From: DATMRF01 sp035566435
GTDB taxonomy: Bacteria; Verrucomicrobiota; Verrucomicrobiia; Limisphaerales; UBA8199
Reading direction: 5' to 3'
Length of the DNA stretch: 64,000 nt
Assembly (NCBI GenBank): GCA_035566435.1
Contig: DATMRF010000131.1
Location: 58,787 to 122,786, forward strand
Every line of letters starts with the position of its first letter. The stretch's first letter is position 1. The notes beneath the pieces are model-generated. The model saw only the letters and a program-made list of their open reading frames with translations. It was not told the DNA's origin and made no database searches. This document shows, one piece after another, positions 25,185-33,363 of the stretch. The translations under genes were made by a program, and so were the position numbers.

Positions 25185-25318
25185 GCGGTAATCAGTGATC
25201 AGTGGCCAGCAATCAGTGAAAAGATAGAGTCCGGCACCCCTGTGCCCGTGAAACGATTAATGCGCCAATTCCCGATTACTGATTACCGATCACGCTCGCG
25301 TTTCACGCTTCACGATCC
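25185..25318. repeat. Dispersed repeat between convergent genes
   Basis: Contains gtaatcagtgatcagt with a second aatcagtg (25210-25217), and on the other side gattactgattaccgatcac (about 25275-25294), the inverted counterpart. It ends with gcgtttcacgcttcacgat, which resembles the tcacgcatcacgtttca text at 43.9 kb and 62.2 kb. Imperfect arms of about 10-14 bases could fold. No coding frame. Confidence 0.55.
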
Positions 25319-26215
25319 CTACCCTACCAGCCAATTCAACACGGCCTTCTGCGCGTGAAGCCGGTTCTCCGCCTCCTCGAAGATGGTTGCGGCGTGGGCC
25401 TCAAAGATGGCTTCGTCGATTTCCTTGCCCCGGTACGCAGGCAGGCAGTGCATGATCATCGCGTCGGGCCGTGCGAGGTTCAGCAGCACCTGGTTGATCT
25501 GGTATCCACTTAACTGTTCGAGGCGCTCTGCCGATTCGGCTTCCTTGCCCATCGAGACCCACACGTCGGTATAGAGGACATCGGCTCCGGCGGCCGCCGC
25601 GCGGAGGTCTTCGGTGCAAACCACATCCCCCCCCGCGCGCTGGAGCAGCGCCGGCGCGGGCTGGAAAGCTTTCGGCGCCGCGATGCGCAGTTCGAACCCG
25701 AGTTTTACGGCGGCAAAAATCCACGAGTTCGCCACATTGCAGGCACCGTCACCGATGAACGTCACCACCTTGTCCTGAATCGCCCCGCGCTTTTCCTGGA
25801 TAGTAAATATGTCCGCGAGGATTTGGCACGGATGCTCGTCATCGGTCAGAGCATTGATGGTCGGAATTGCAGCGTACTGGGCGAACTCTTCGACATCCTT
25901 TTGCGCGAAGGTGCGGAACACAGCACCTCGGACCATCCGCCCCAGCACCCGCGCGGTGTCTTTGATCGGTTCGCCACGCCCGAGCTGAATCTCGCTGGCG
26001 GGGAGAAAGATAACCTGCCCGCCGAGCTCCCGGATGCCGACCTCGAAGGAGACTCGCGTGCGCGTCGAAGCCTTCGAGAAGAGCATGGCCCAAACCTGGC
26101 CGGCCAACGGTTTGTGCGCGTAGCGCCCGCGCTCCTTTTTGATCTTGAACGCATCAGACAGGATTTGTTCCATGTCCGCCCGCGCCAACTTTTCAATGCT
26201 TAACAGATGTTTCAT
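25319..26215 (-). CDS. argF: Ornithine carbamoyltransferase
   Basis: Sixth step of arginine synthesis: ornithine plus carbamoyl phosphate to citrulline. 298 residues with the carbamoyl-phosphate motif FSKASTRTRVSFEVGI, the FRTFAQKDVEEFA region, DDEHPCQILADIFTI, the ornithine-binding DVLYTDVWVSMGKE and HCLPAYRGKEIDEAIFE. Length is slightly short but complete. The start MKHLLSIEKLARADMEQIL fits the family. It is located 51 bases downstream of argD in the same direction, so argD-argF probably form one unit. Confidence 0.96.
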   Translation of the reverse strand: MKHLLSIEKLARADMEQILSDAFKIKKERGRYAHKPLAGQVWAMLFSKASTRTRVSFEVGIRELGGQVIFLPASEIQLGRGEPIKDTARVLGRMVRGAVFRTFAQKDVEEFAQYAAIPTINALTDDEHPCQILADIFTIQEKRGAIQDKVVTFIGDGACNVANSWIFAAVKLGFELRIAAPKAFQPAPALLQRAGGDVVCTEDLRAAAAGADVLYTDVWVSMGKEAESAERLEQLSGYQINQVLLNLARPDAMIMHCLPAYRGKEIDEAIFEAHAATIFEEAENRLHAQKAVLNWLVG

Positions 26216-26266
26216 CGCTTCCGGTCATCCTCATCACCATTTTCTTGCTCAGCCTCACGTGCTTGG

Positions 26267-27559
26267 TCAGGCTCGCGAAATTCCCTTCAGAACCTTTTCC
26301 ACGATTTTCAATCCTTCTTCGGCGTCGCTTTGACGCAGGTTCAAAGGCGGGAGAAAGCGAACCACTCCGGCCCCAGCCGGAATCGCGAGTAGTCCCGCGC
26401 CGTGCAGCAGATTGACTAACCGCACGGACTGGGTCTTGGAGGGATCGCCCGGGAGTGTGCCAATATTGGCCACAAGCTCAAAGCCCAGCATCAAGCCCAA
26501 GCCGCGAACGTTCCCGATCAGCCCGGGATACTGTTGCGCCAGCCGCAGCAGGCCGGACTTCAGGTGATCCCCGACGCTGCGCGCATTGTCTGCCAGTTTT
26601 TCGCGCTGGATGACCTCGAGGATTTTCAACGCGACCGCGCAAGCCAGCGGCGAACCGCCGTACGTGGTGCCGTGCGAGCCGGCTCCCAGCAAATCCGCGT
26701 AAGGCGCGCGCACCCAAAACGCGCCGATGGGGAAACCACCGCCCAGCGCCTTGGCCATCGAGAGGCCGTCAGGTTGAAATCCGGAATCCGGTGCTGCGGT
26801 TTCGAGGATGCGCTGAAAAGCCTGAAAACGGCCCGTGCGGAAATGGCCGTCCTGCACGCCGTCCATGAGCAGCAGGAGTTTTGCCTCGTCGCACAACTGG
26901 CGCAAACCCAGCAGGTATTCCGGCGTGGCGGGCGTGACGCCCCCTTCGCCCTGGATGCCTTCGATGAGGATGGCAGCGGTCGCGGGAGACACGGCGGCTC
27001 GCATTGCCGCCAGATCATTATAGGGGACCTGCCGGAACCCTGGAACCATTGGCTCGAAGCCCTTTTTCACTTTCTCCTGGCCCGTGGCGGCGATGCCCGC
27101 CAGCGTGCGCCCATGAAACGAGTTGACGGTCGTGATGACCTCGAACCGGCCTTCGTCGTGGCCGAATTTGCGCGCCAGCTTGAACAGGCCTTCGTTGGCT
27201 TCACCACCGCTGTTGCAGAAAAAACACTTGCCCGGCCCGAGCAGGCTCACCAGGGACTGCGCCAGGCGCCCCTGCGGCTCGTGGTAATAAAAGTTCGAGA
27301 CGTGAACGAGCTTCCGCGACTGCTCGACCAACGCCTCAGTAATCGCCGGATGGGCGTGGCCCAAACCGCTAACGGCGATCCCGCCGCCCAGGTCGAGATA
27401 CCGTTTGCCGGTAATATCGTAGAGATAACTCCCGGAGCCGTGGCTCAGCACCAGATCAAAGCGGCCGTAGCTGGGAACGACGTGCTTCTGAAACAGTGCC
27501 TGGACGGCAGCCACCTCGTTGCGCACGATGGGTGGCGGTGATGGAACAACGTCTTTCAT
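26267..27559 (-). CDS. argD: Acetylornithine aminotransferase with an altered PLP motif
   Basis: A class-III, PLP-dependent transaminase of arginine synthesis, 430 residues, with YLDLGGGIAVSGLGHAHP, FCNSGGEANEGLFKLARKFG, FHGRTLAGIAATGQEK, IEGIQGEGGVTPAT and the PLP Lys in LSMAKALGGGFPIGAF. The usual D-E-V-Q-T-G segment reads MDGVQDGHFRTGRFQAF: the Asp that pairs with the pyridine nitrogen is kept, the Glu is Gly. The substitution might alter substrate or rate. It is upstream of argF in the same operon; the start is ATG 27559. Confidence 0.92.
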   Translation of the reverse strand: MKDVVPSPPPIVRNEVAAVQALFQKHVVPSYGRFDLVLSHGSGSYLYDITGKRYLDLGGGIAVSGLGHAHPAITEALVEQSRKLVHVSNFYYHEPQGRLAQSLVSLLGPGKCFFCNSGGEANEGLFKLARKFGHDEGRFEVITTVNSFHGRTLAGIAATGQEKVKKGFEPMVPGFRQVPYNDLAAMRAAVSPATAAILIEGIQGEGGVTPATPEYLLGLRQLCDEAKLLLLMDGVQDGHFRTGRFQAFQRILETAAPDSGFQPDGLSMAKALGGGFPIGAFWVRAPYADLLGAGSHGTTYGGSPLACAVALKILEVIQREKLADNARSVGDHLKSGLLRLAQQYPGLIGNVRGLGLMLGFELVANIGTLPGDPSKTQSVRLVNLLHGAGLLAIPAGAGVVRFLPPLNLRQSDAEEGLKIVEKVLKGISRA

Positions 27560-27901
27560 ATAAGTCCGAATCCAGCGAAACGGGAGAGCACTTTAGCGTG
27601 AATCGCCCGTGAGGGAAGCGAATTAGGTGCGGAATATCACGGTCCGCCAACATGGCGGCTGCAATCCGGGCGGATCTCATCACTGCGGAGGTTCCGGGCC
27701 CCTTACGCAACAGATACGCATTTTGATCCGTCACTCGCCCATGGTGCCATTTTGCTTGTCGTATTTCAACCCTCATCTCCCTGCAGAAACCCACAGCCTC
27801 AATTTCGCACACTCCGCCAATCTCGTTGGACTGTGTACTGGAGACCCAAAAACCAGCCCGTCCGATTTGACATTCGCTCGCCGCGTGTTACCGGTTTTCC
27901 T
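27560..27901. other. Divergent intergenic region argD / gpx
   Basis: About 340 bases hold no supported gene. A TTGACA box (27867-27872) faces the peroxidase gene, but no good -10 sequence follows at 16-18 bases. A minus frame over 27456-27812 is a shadow of argD upstream sequence. The promoters for both genes should be here, but I cannot place them firmly. Confidence 0.4.
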
Positions 27902-28444
27902 ATGAAGACTCTCCTTCTGCTTTCCGTATTGACCATGCAAACCCTCGCGCTCTCTGCCGGCCCAATCCCGACCATTGCGGTGAAAGACATCGACGGCAGG
28001 GAGGGCTCCTTGAAGGCCTACGACGGCAAGGTGCTCCTCGTGGTGAACGTCGCCTCGCATTGTGGATTCACGCCGCAATACAAGGCCCTCGAGGCGGTTT
28101 ACGAAAAATACAAAGACAAGGGATTCGCCATCCTGGGCTTCCCGTGCAACCAGTTCGGCGCCCAGGAACCCGGAACCGGCGCGGAAATCAAGCAGTTCTG
28201 CTCCTCCAAGTACAACGTTACCTTCCCCTTATTTGATAAAATCGAAGTCAACGGCCCCAACCGTCATCCGCTCTACGTTGCCCTGGCAGGCCAGGCTTCC
28301 CCATTCCCGGGCGACATCAAATGGAATTTCACGAAGTTCCTGATTAGCCGCGACGGTAAGATTCTGAAACGGTTCGAATCCCGCACCACGCCGGATTCTC
28401 CCGAAGTGCTCGCTGCGATTGAATCTGCGCTGGGCAAGCAGTGA
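27902..28444 (+). CDS. Exported glutathione peroxidase-type thiol peroxidase (Cys form)
   Basis: The ATG at 27902 begins a signal peptide (MKTLLLLSVLTMQTLALSAG), so the 180-residue protein should act in the periplasm. The peroxidatic residue is Cys in VVNVASHCGFTPQYKALEAV (Sec in animal enzymes); the resolving and Gln/Trp/Asn residues are in GFPCNQFGAQEPG and IKWNFTKFLISRDG. Bacterial Cys-GPx enzymes generally use thioredoxin-like reductants and reduce lipid or organic hydroperoxides. The open frame upstream of 27902 has no protein character. A hairpin follows the stop. Confidence 0.93.
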   Translation: MKTLLLLSVLTMQTLALSAGPIPTIAVKDIDGREGSLKAYDGKVLLVVNVASHCGFTPQYKALEAVYEKYKDKGFAILGFPCNQFGAQEPGTGAEIKQFCSSKYNVTFPLFDKIEVNGPNRHPLYVALAGQASPFPGDIKWNFTKFLISRDGKILKRFESRTTPDSPEVLAAIESALGKQ

Positions 28445-28451
28445 CGCCGGA

Positions 28452-28472
28452 GGGGACGGCCATGTCCCCGTT
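28452..28472. terminator. Hairpin between convergent genes, shared with 17.98 kb
   Basis: GGGGAC (28452-28457) and GTCCCC (28464-28469) pair around ggccat, with gttt after. It lies in the 34-base gap between the peroxidase stop and the stop of the opposite 1171-residue gene. The same core occurs at 17982-18001, also between convergent genes, so it may be a repeat that acts as a terminator. Confidence 0.55.
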
Positions 28473-28478
28473 TCCCAC

Positions 28479-31400
28479 TCACGGATTCATCGTGAGCCCA
28501 ACCCTTATCAGGTGCACCTCTCCACTGCGCTCAAAAACCGAACGGCTGGTCGCCTCATCCACCTCCAACTGGCCGCTCCGGTGCCTGGCCTTATTCGAGA
28601 ACCGTATCTCCAATGAGTTCTGCCGGGCGACGTGATATACAATCGGCACCTGGCAATAGGTAAACCCAAGAGAATTCGGCGCCAGCCGCATTTGTCTTTC
28701 GGCGCCCGCCACATCGAAATACCGAAAAGGCGTCGCCTCGCGCAAAAACTCTTCGCGCCGCAAAAGCCGCGGACGAAAGTGGAGCCGCCCGTGTGCAACG
28801 AACAACCCAAGCTCGCCCATCCGGCAAAGAATGTCTTCCTTCACCTGCCCGGTCAACCCGGGCTGGCGTGCGCCGGCGTGACCCGGCGTATGGGAGTACG
28901 GGTCCATAGGAAAAGCCCCATAGACTTCCGGTGTTTTTCGGTCCCCGATGCCCGCCCTGATGTCGTAATAACAATCCGCCAACGCCTTCAGCACCGCCGG
29001 CTCTGCTCCGGCATCCGCCGCGCGGAAGAACGTTTCCTGGGCGGCGAGCAACAACTTGGAGACCATGTGCCAGTAGATACAGCCCAGACCCTCGTAGCCG
29101 AAGAAAGTGCCGGACCGGCCCGTGTACGACTGGTGGTCAAAGAGCCGTTCGAAAACTTCCAGCACGAGCCTTCGATCACCTTTCACCAGCCGCCCATAAC
29201 CAACGGCGGCCAGTTGCTCTAACCGACCGCCCACATCGGCAGCGTTTGTCACCCCGCGGTTAAAATGGCACACACCGTTCACATCGCGTTCTACCAGCAG
29301 TCGATTCCCGTCGGCCACCAGCTTCCGCAGCAAGCGGCAGCGGGCCGCCTCGCGCCGCGGGATATTGTTTTTTTCAATGAACCGCGGCAGCAGCCGGTCC
29401 GGATAAAGCAGATAACTGTGCTGGTCCGGGCGGTACATGTCGCTTCGCTTCAACGCTCGGAGCAACCCCAGCGATTCTTCGGGAGACAGCTTGCCGCAAC
29501 TAAGCACCGCGACTTGGCCTTCCAACATTTCGTAGAGCCTGCGGACAGGCAGCTCGCCCGGCTTATCGAAGGTGACTAGGTTGTATGCGTGATAGAGCCC
29601 GTCCGGCCTCCGGTTGGCCTGGACGGAGTTGTCCACGACTGCCAGCGCAGTCTCGAAAAACGTCAATAAGTCAGTGCTGGCGAGCCGTCGGGTCCGCCCC
29701 GAGAGTCCGTGCGCATAAATCTGCTCCCTGTATCGGCTGCCTGTCCGTCCCAACGCGTCCAAAGTCGTACGCCGCAAGTGGGAATTCCGCTCTTCGTTGT
29801 CCTGGTGGAGTTTCGCCGACTCCGCGCACTGCGGTTGAAGCCGCCGCAGCGCGCGAGCGACCCCGCTCAAAAGGTTTGCGACTTCCTGCGAGACCTTCAC
29901 ATCCGATTTCTGGAAGCTGCCGAACACGCCCAGGCAAAACGCGAGGTAGCGTCGCAGGTAATAAAGCGTGACCATCGAGACCCCATTGCCCACCAGCGCG
30001 TTGTTTGCGTCATTCCATTCCGGGCGCTGGGTATTCAGCCAAATGCCCGCGCCGGGGATGAAGTTCGAGAATTTCGCCAACAGCGAGACTAGGAGCTTTT
30101 CCGTCAAATTCACCAGCCGCACTTTTCCCTGCCGGTCCCACACCAGTTTCCCGTCCGTTCCCCTTTGTCGCACGCGACGCGCCACCAACTCTTCAGCAGC
30201 TGAGTCGAAGACTACGGTCGCTTTGGGATCTCTGAGCAGTTGTTCGTACGGCTTGAGTCGGTAGGGAACGTTGGCGTAGGAGAAGATTTCGAGGGTGAGG
30301 AAATCGTGCAGCGTGTCCGGCTCGTGGCGCTGCAGGTTTTCCAGCAGCTTCAACAAGTAGATGACCTGGTGGTCGCCCCAGTAGCCGATATGCGACCAAG
30401 GATCCGCCGGGTCCGGCACCTCCCAATCAAACCCGCCGCGGGTGATGCGATAGGGATTGTATCCGTCCGGAGTCGAGGCATTCACGAAGCGGCACACCAT
30501 GCTCGGGGCGTAGCCCGGAAATGACGCCGCAAGCGCCTCCCAATTCTGGAAAATGTCCCGCCAGTTGCCCTCGTAATCGAGGCTCCGCGTGCCGTCGGCG
30601 CTCCGGCTGGCGATGTTGAACCGGTTCCAGGGGCGGCTCGGGTCGCCATGGCGCCGGCTGAAGGTCAGCGGCAAATACTCACGGCAGAGCCGCTCTAAAT
30701 TCCCATCCCCGGTTTCGCGGGCCAGGGCAATGACCGCCCAATGCCGAACCGACCGGGCGGGGCTGGCCGCTGCCCGTTTCTCAAGTTCACGAAAAAATCT
30801 GCGGTGTTGCCGCTCCATTTCCCGGTTCGCTTGCGTCATGAACTCCCGGAGATCCGCGGGGTCCGCCAAGTATCCACTGTTAAATACTCCTCCCCGCATG
30901 ATGTTGAAAAGCACGTTGCTGAAATGCCGCGCATCTCCCAGCGGTTGCGCCGTCTTCTGCAGACCGTCGGCGCTCACCACCATCCGCTTGAGTTCCTCGG
31001 TGCCGCGGTCGATGTCGGCGAGCACCAACCGCGCGAGGCGGGAGGCGCAAGACGTAAGGTTGCCTCGCAAGAAGCGATTCAGCTCGGCGACATTCGAATG
31101 CCCCTGGTCAATATCGGCGACCATCAGCCAATCGCGGCTTTGGCCTGGCCCCAGCTCCAGCTCGGTCTGCACGAAATAGGCGCCTCGTTCCGCCCGGATG
31201 TTCGTCTCCTGCTGAATTGTTTCCCCCTGCCGGAACTTATCCAGCTGCCGAGCGCTGAGCAGCCTGGTGGCCCGCCGCAGGCCAACACACCACGCGGTCG
31301 TTGCACGGAGGGCTTCCGCCGGCTCAGGTCGATCGATGGGAATCGAGCTCAATCGGAACAGCCCGAGCCCGGTTTCCGCGATGAGTTCATTGTTCTTGTA

Positions 31401-31994
31401 GGCATCGAGCAACGTGCTCTTTTCGAGCTGGAACTGGCTGGCAACGCCGGTGGGCATCAGGTTTTGCAATCCGTCGACCAGCGTCACGGACGCAGCAGCG
31501 CGCCCCTCGTTGCTCAGCCATGCCCGCCTCACAAAACCAAACCGTTCGCTGGTGAACCAGCCGTAGCGGAAGCTCAGGCCCAGGTCCTCGTTAACCTCTT
31601 CGAACAGCAGCTTGTTGCCCCAAAGATTCTTGTAGAGATTACGCCGGACCCGGTAAATCCCCCGGTACCTCTGCGAAAATGGCTCCCACAACTGGCTTCT
31701 CCCGCGCCGCCGCACCCGAATCACCGTCTTGCTGCCCGTAGTCTCCGCCCCATCATGAATCCGATCATCGGTGTAATAGGGAAACAGCGCCAGGTCCGGG
31801 TTCTGCCGGCCCGCGGTCAGCCCGCCCGTGCTCGAGATGAATATCCAATGGTCGGCGTTGCTGACAAGGCTAAGGAAAAAGGGCCGTAAAGCGTCGTAAT
31901 GGCCGATTTGGTAAAACTCTTCACCCAACCGTGTGACTTGCCGGCCCAGGATGGGCTCCGCGCTGGGCTGGATCCGATTTCTGCCGACGTACAA
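28479..31994 (-). CDS. 1171-residue protein of unknown function in a sugar operon
   Basis: The start is set at TTG 31994, preceded by ggaag 4 bases upstream; the open frame extends to 32105 but that part overlaps the preceding gene. No signal peptide, so probably cytoplasmic. The first 330 residues are beta-rich (YRVRRNLYKNLWGNKLLFEE, RAAASVTLVDGLQNLMPTGV), like the super-sandwich domain of GH94/GH65/GH15-type enzymes. The rest is helical with repeated aromatic/acidic motifs (FNIMRGGVFNSGYL, DWEVPDPADPWSHIGYWGD, QRPEWNDANNALVGNGVSMV), like an (alpha/alpha)6 toroid. I infer a large carbohydrate-active enzyme, but the family and catalytic acids are not identified. It is the third gene after the MFS porter and GH2-like genes, 10 bases downstream of the latter. 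Confidence 0.85.
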   Translation of the reverse strand: MYVGRNRIQPSAEPILGRQVTRLGEEFYQIGHYDALRPFFLSLVSNADHWIFISSTGGLTAGRQNPDLALFPYYTDDRIHDGAETTGSKTVIRVRRRGRSQLWEPFSQRYRGIYRVRRNLYKNLWGNKLLFEEVNEDLGLSFRYGWFTSERFGFVRRAWLSNEGRAAASVTLVDGLQNLMPTGVASQFQLEKSTLLDAYKNNELIAETGLGLFRLSSIPIDRPEPAEALRATTAWCVGLRRATRLLSARQLDKFRQGETIQQETNIRAERGAYFVQTELELGPGQSRDWLMVADIDQGHSNVAELNRFLRGNLTSCASRLARLVLADIDRGTEELKRMVVSADGLQKTAQPLGDARHFSNVLFNIMRGGVFNSGYLADPADLREFMTQANREMERQHRRFFRELEKRAAASPARSVRHWAVIALARETGDGNLERLCREYLPLTFSRRHGDPSRPWNRFNIASRSADGTRSLDYEGNWRDIFQNWEALAASFPGYAPSMVCRFVNASTPDGYNPYRITRGGFDWEVPDPADPWSHIGYWGDHQVIYLLKLLENLQRHEPDTLHDFLTLEIFSYANVPYRLKPYEQLLRDPKATVVFDSAAEELVARRVRQRGTDGKLVWDRQGKVRLVNLTEKLLVSLLAKFSNFIPGAGIWLNTQRPEWNDANNALVGNGVSMVTLYYLRRYLAFCLGVFGSFQKSDVKVSQEVANLLSGVARALRRLQPQCAESAKLHQDNEERNSHLRRTTLDALGRTGSRYREQIYAHGLSGRTRRLASTDLLTFFETALAVVDNSVQANRRPDGLYHAYNLVTFDKPGELPVRRLYEMLEGQVAVLSCGKLSPEESLGLLRALKRSDMYRPDQHSYLLYPDRLLPRFIEKNNIPRREAARCRLLRKLVADGNRLLVERDVNGVCHFNRGVTNAADVGGRLEQLAAVGYGRLVKGDRRLVLEVFERLFDHQSYTGRSGTFFGYEGLGCIYWHMVSKLLLAAQETFFRAADAGAEPAVLKALADCYYDIRAGIGDRKTPEVYGAFPMDPYSHTPGHAGARQPGLTGQVKEDILCRMGELGLFVAHGRLHFRPRLLRREEFLREATPFRYFDVAGAERQMRLAPNSLGFTYCQVPIVYHVARQNSLEIRFSNKARHRSGQLEVDEATSRSVFERSGEVHLIRVGLTMNP

Positions 31995-32004
31995 GGTACT
32001 TCCT

Positions 32005-33363
32005 TCAGTGCTCCGCCAGTTTGGGCGAGGCTGCGGGCGCTCCATCCACATAGAACGGGATATTGACATGCGCCGCATGGCCTTTGCCATCGAGAACGTA
32101 AGCAAACAGCCGGTAGGCGCCGGGCTTGGCGGGCGCCTTCATAACGATTTCACTCCGATTCGGTTTCGCGATGCAATCCGGCAGGCTTTTGGGCTTCGAC
32201 TCCGTGTCTCCTCCCCATTTCAAATCCGTGCTTTCCTCCATCACCTCCCACGCAAACCGCAAAGGGTCCCGGTCGGGATCGCTCGCCAGCACTTTGGCCG
32301 GGTAACTCTGTCCGGGTTTGACATGGACATTTTGCTGCGCGGTCTTGCCGTCCAGCCAGGCGCCCTCCAGCCGTGGGCTCCGGTTCGTCGGCCAGGCGCC
32401 GTTCCAAAAATAATGGAGCACATCCACCGTCGCCGTCTCCTCCCCGGATTCCAGGAACATGCCATACCAAGTTGGTGTCCGTTCCTGCTTTTGGCCCCAC
32501 AAAAACACGTAGGAGCCCACGCACTGTTTCTGATCGGCCTGAATGACCGCCTCGTAACGCTTTTTATAAAAATCGGCTTTCGTCGTGCTGTCGTTTTCGA
32601 TCGGCGCGTCCCAGTCCGTCTTACCCACTTCCCAGTGGCCGGTCGCACCCCACTCCGTCACCAAGTAAGGCCCTTCCCAGCCCGACTCCCGGAGGTAGCG
32701 CGGCAGATTCACGATGTCCGCGTACATCTGGACCGATAACAGGTCCAAATCCGGAGCGTGGGTTTTGAGCTGCTGCACAAGGTCGCGGCTGATGCCCGCC
32801 AGAGGCGTGGTGGTCAGGTGGTTGGGATCGACCTGGTGAATCATCTTCGAGATTTCGTTCACCGTGTCCCAAACCTTGGGATTCTTTGCGCCTAGATTCA
32901 GCTCGTTGCCGATGGCCCAGATGAGCAGCGCTGGATGGTCTTTGTACTTGAGCACCTCCGCCTTCATTTGCTCAAGCTGCTTTGCTGCCCCCACCGGATC
33001 GTTGTAGTCGAAGCCGTGCCGTTCCCGCGCGAGGTCCAGGCCCATCGTCACATACAGCCCGTTCCGGAGCGCCCGGTCGAGCACCTGCTGACAACCCTGG
33101 CGTCCATTTTCGGTGCGCCAGGTTCGGAACGAGTTGCCGCCATGCGCCGCCAGCTTTTCCTGGCTGCCGAACTCCAGGCCGGCGCCTCTGAGGTTGAACG
33201 GCTTCTGCTCAACGTACAATTGATAGCGGCCATCCACCTGCCGCACCTCCACCTTCACGGGGCCATTGGTTTTCTGGAGCGCGGCGCAGTCGCTCCGCAT
33301 CGGCAGGCCGCCGGCCGACAGGATCAATGCCAGGGCGAGCGTCACTCTTTCATTTGTTGTCAT
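32005..33363 (-). CDS. Secreted GH2-like TIM-barrel glycosidase
   Basis: A 452-residue protein with a signal peptide (MTTNERVTLALALILSAGGL), a short beta lead-in (VEVRQVDGRYQLYVEQKPFN), and a TIM barrel of the GH2-C / clan GH-A type. The candidate acid/base Glu is in LIWAIGNELNLGAKN and the nucleophile in PYLVTEWGATGHWEVGK. After residue 340 there is a PKD/Ig-like beta domain (YPAKVLASDPDRDPLRFAWE, YRLFAYVLDGKGHAAHVNIP). It resembles short exo-glycosidases rather than full-length beta-galactosidases. The substrate is unknown; GH144 nearby suggests a glucan. Its first 14 bases overlap the end of the MFS gene. Confidence 0.87.
   Translation of the reverse strand: MTTNERVTLALALILSAGGLPMRSDCAALQKTNGPVKVEVRQVDGRYQLYVEQKPFNLRGAGLEFGSQEKLAAHGGNSFRTWRTENGRQGCQQVLDRALRNGLYVTMGLDLARERHGFDYNDPVGAAKQLEQMKAEVLKYKDHPALLIWAIGNELNLGAKNPKVWDTVNEISKMIHQVDPNHLTTTPLAGISRDLVQQLKTHAPDLDLLSVQMYADIVNLPRYLRESGWEGPYLVTEWGATGHWEVGKTDWDAPIENDSTTKADFYKKRYEAVIQADQKQCVGSYVFLWGQKQERTPTWYGMFLESGEETATVDVLHYFWNGAWPTNRSPRLEGAWLDGKTAQQNVHVKPGQSYPAKVLASDPDRDPLRFAWEVMEESTDLKWGGDTESKPKSLPDCIAKPNRSEIVMKAPAKPGAYRLFAYVLDGKGHAAHVNIPFYVDGAPAASPKLAEH

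Noticed and set aside
28370..28392. tRNA-like T-arm text ggttcgaatcccgc
   Set aside because: It lies inside the peroxidase gene, and no acceptor stem or anticodon arm can be built around it.
30741..31889. 382-codon plus-strand frame opposite the 1171-residue gene
   Set aside because: No domain, composition rich in R, Q and P, and the minus-strand gene has consistent protein character across the region.
32000..32105. Upstream extension of the 1171-residue gene (start at 32105)
   Set aside because: These codons overlap the end of the GH2-like gene and read as shadow text; TTG 31994 with ggaag upstream is the better start.
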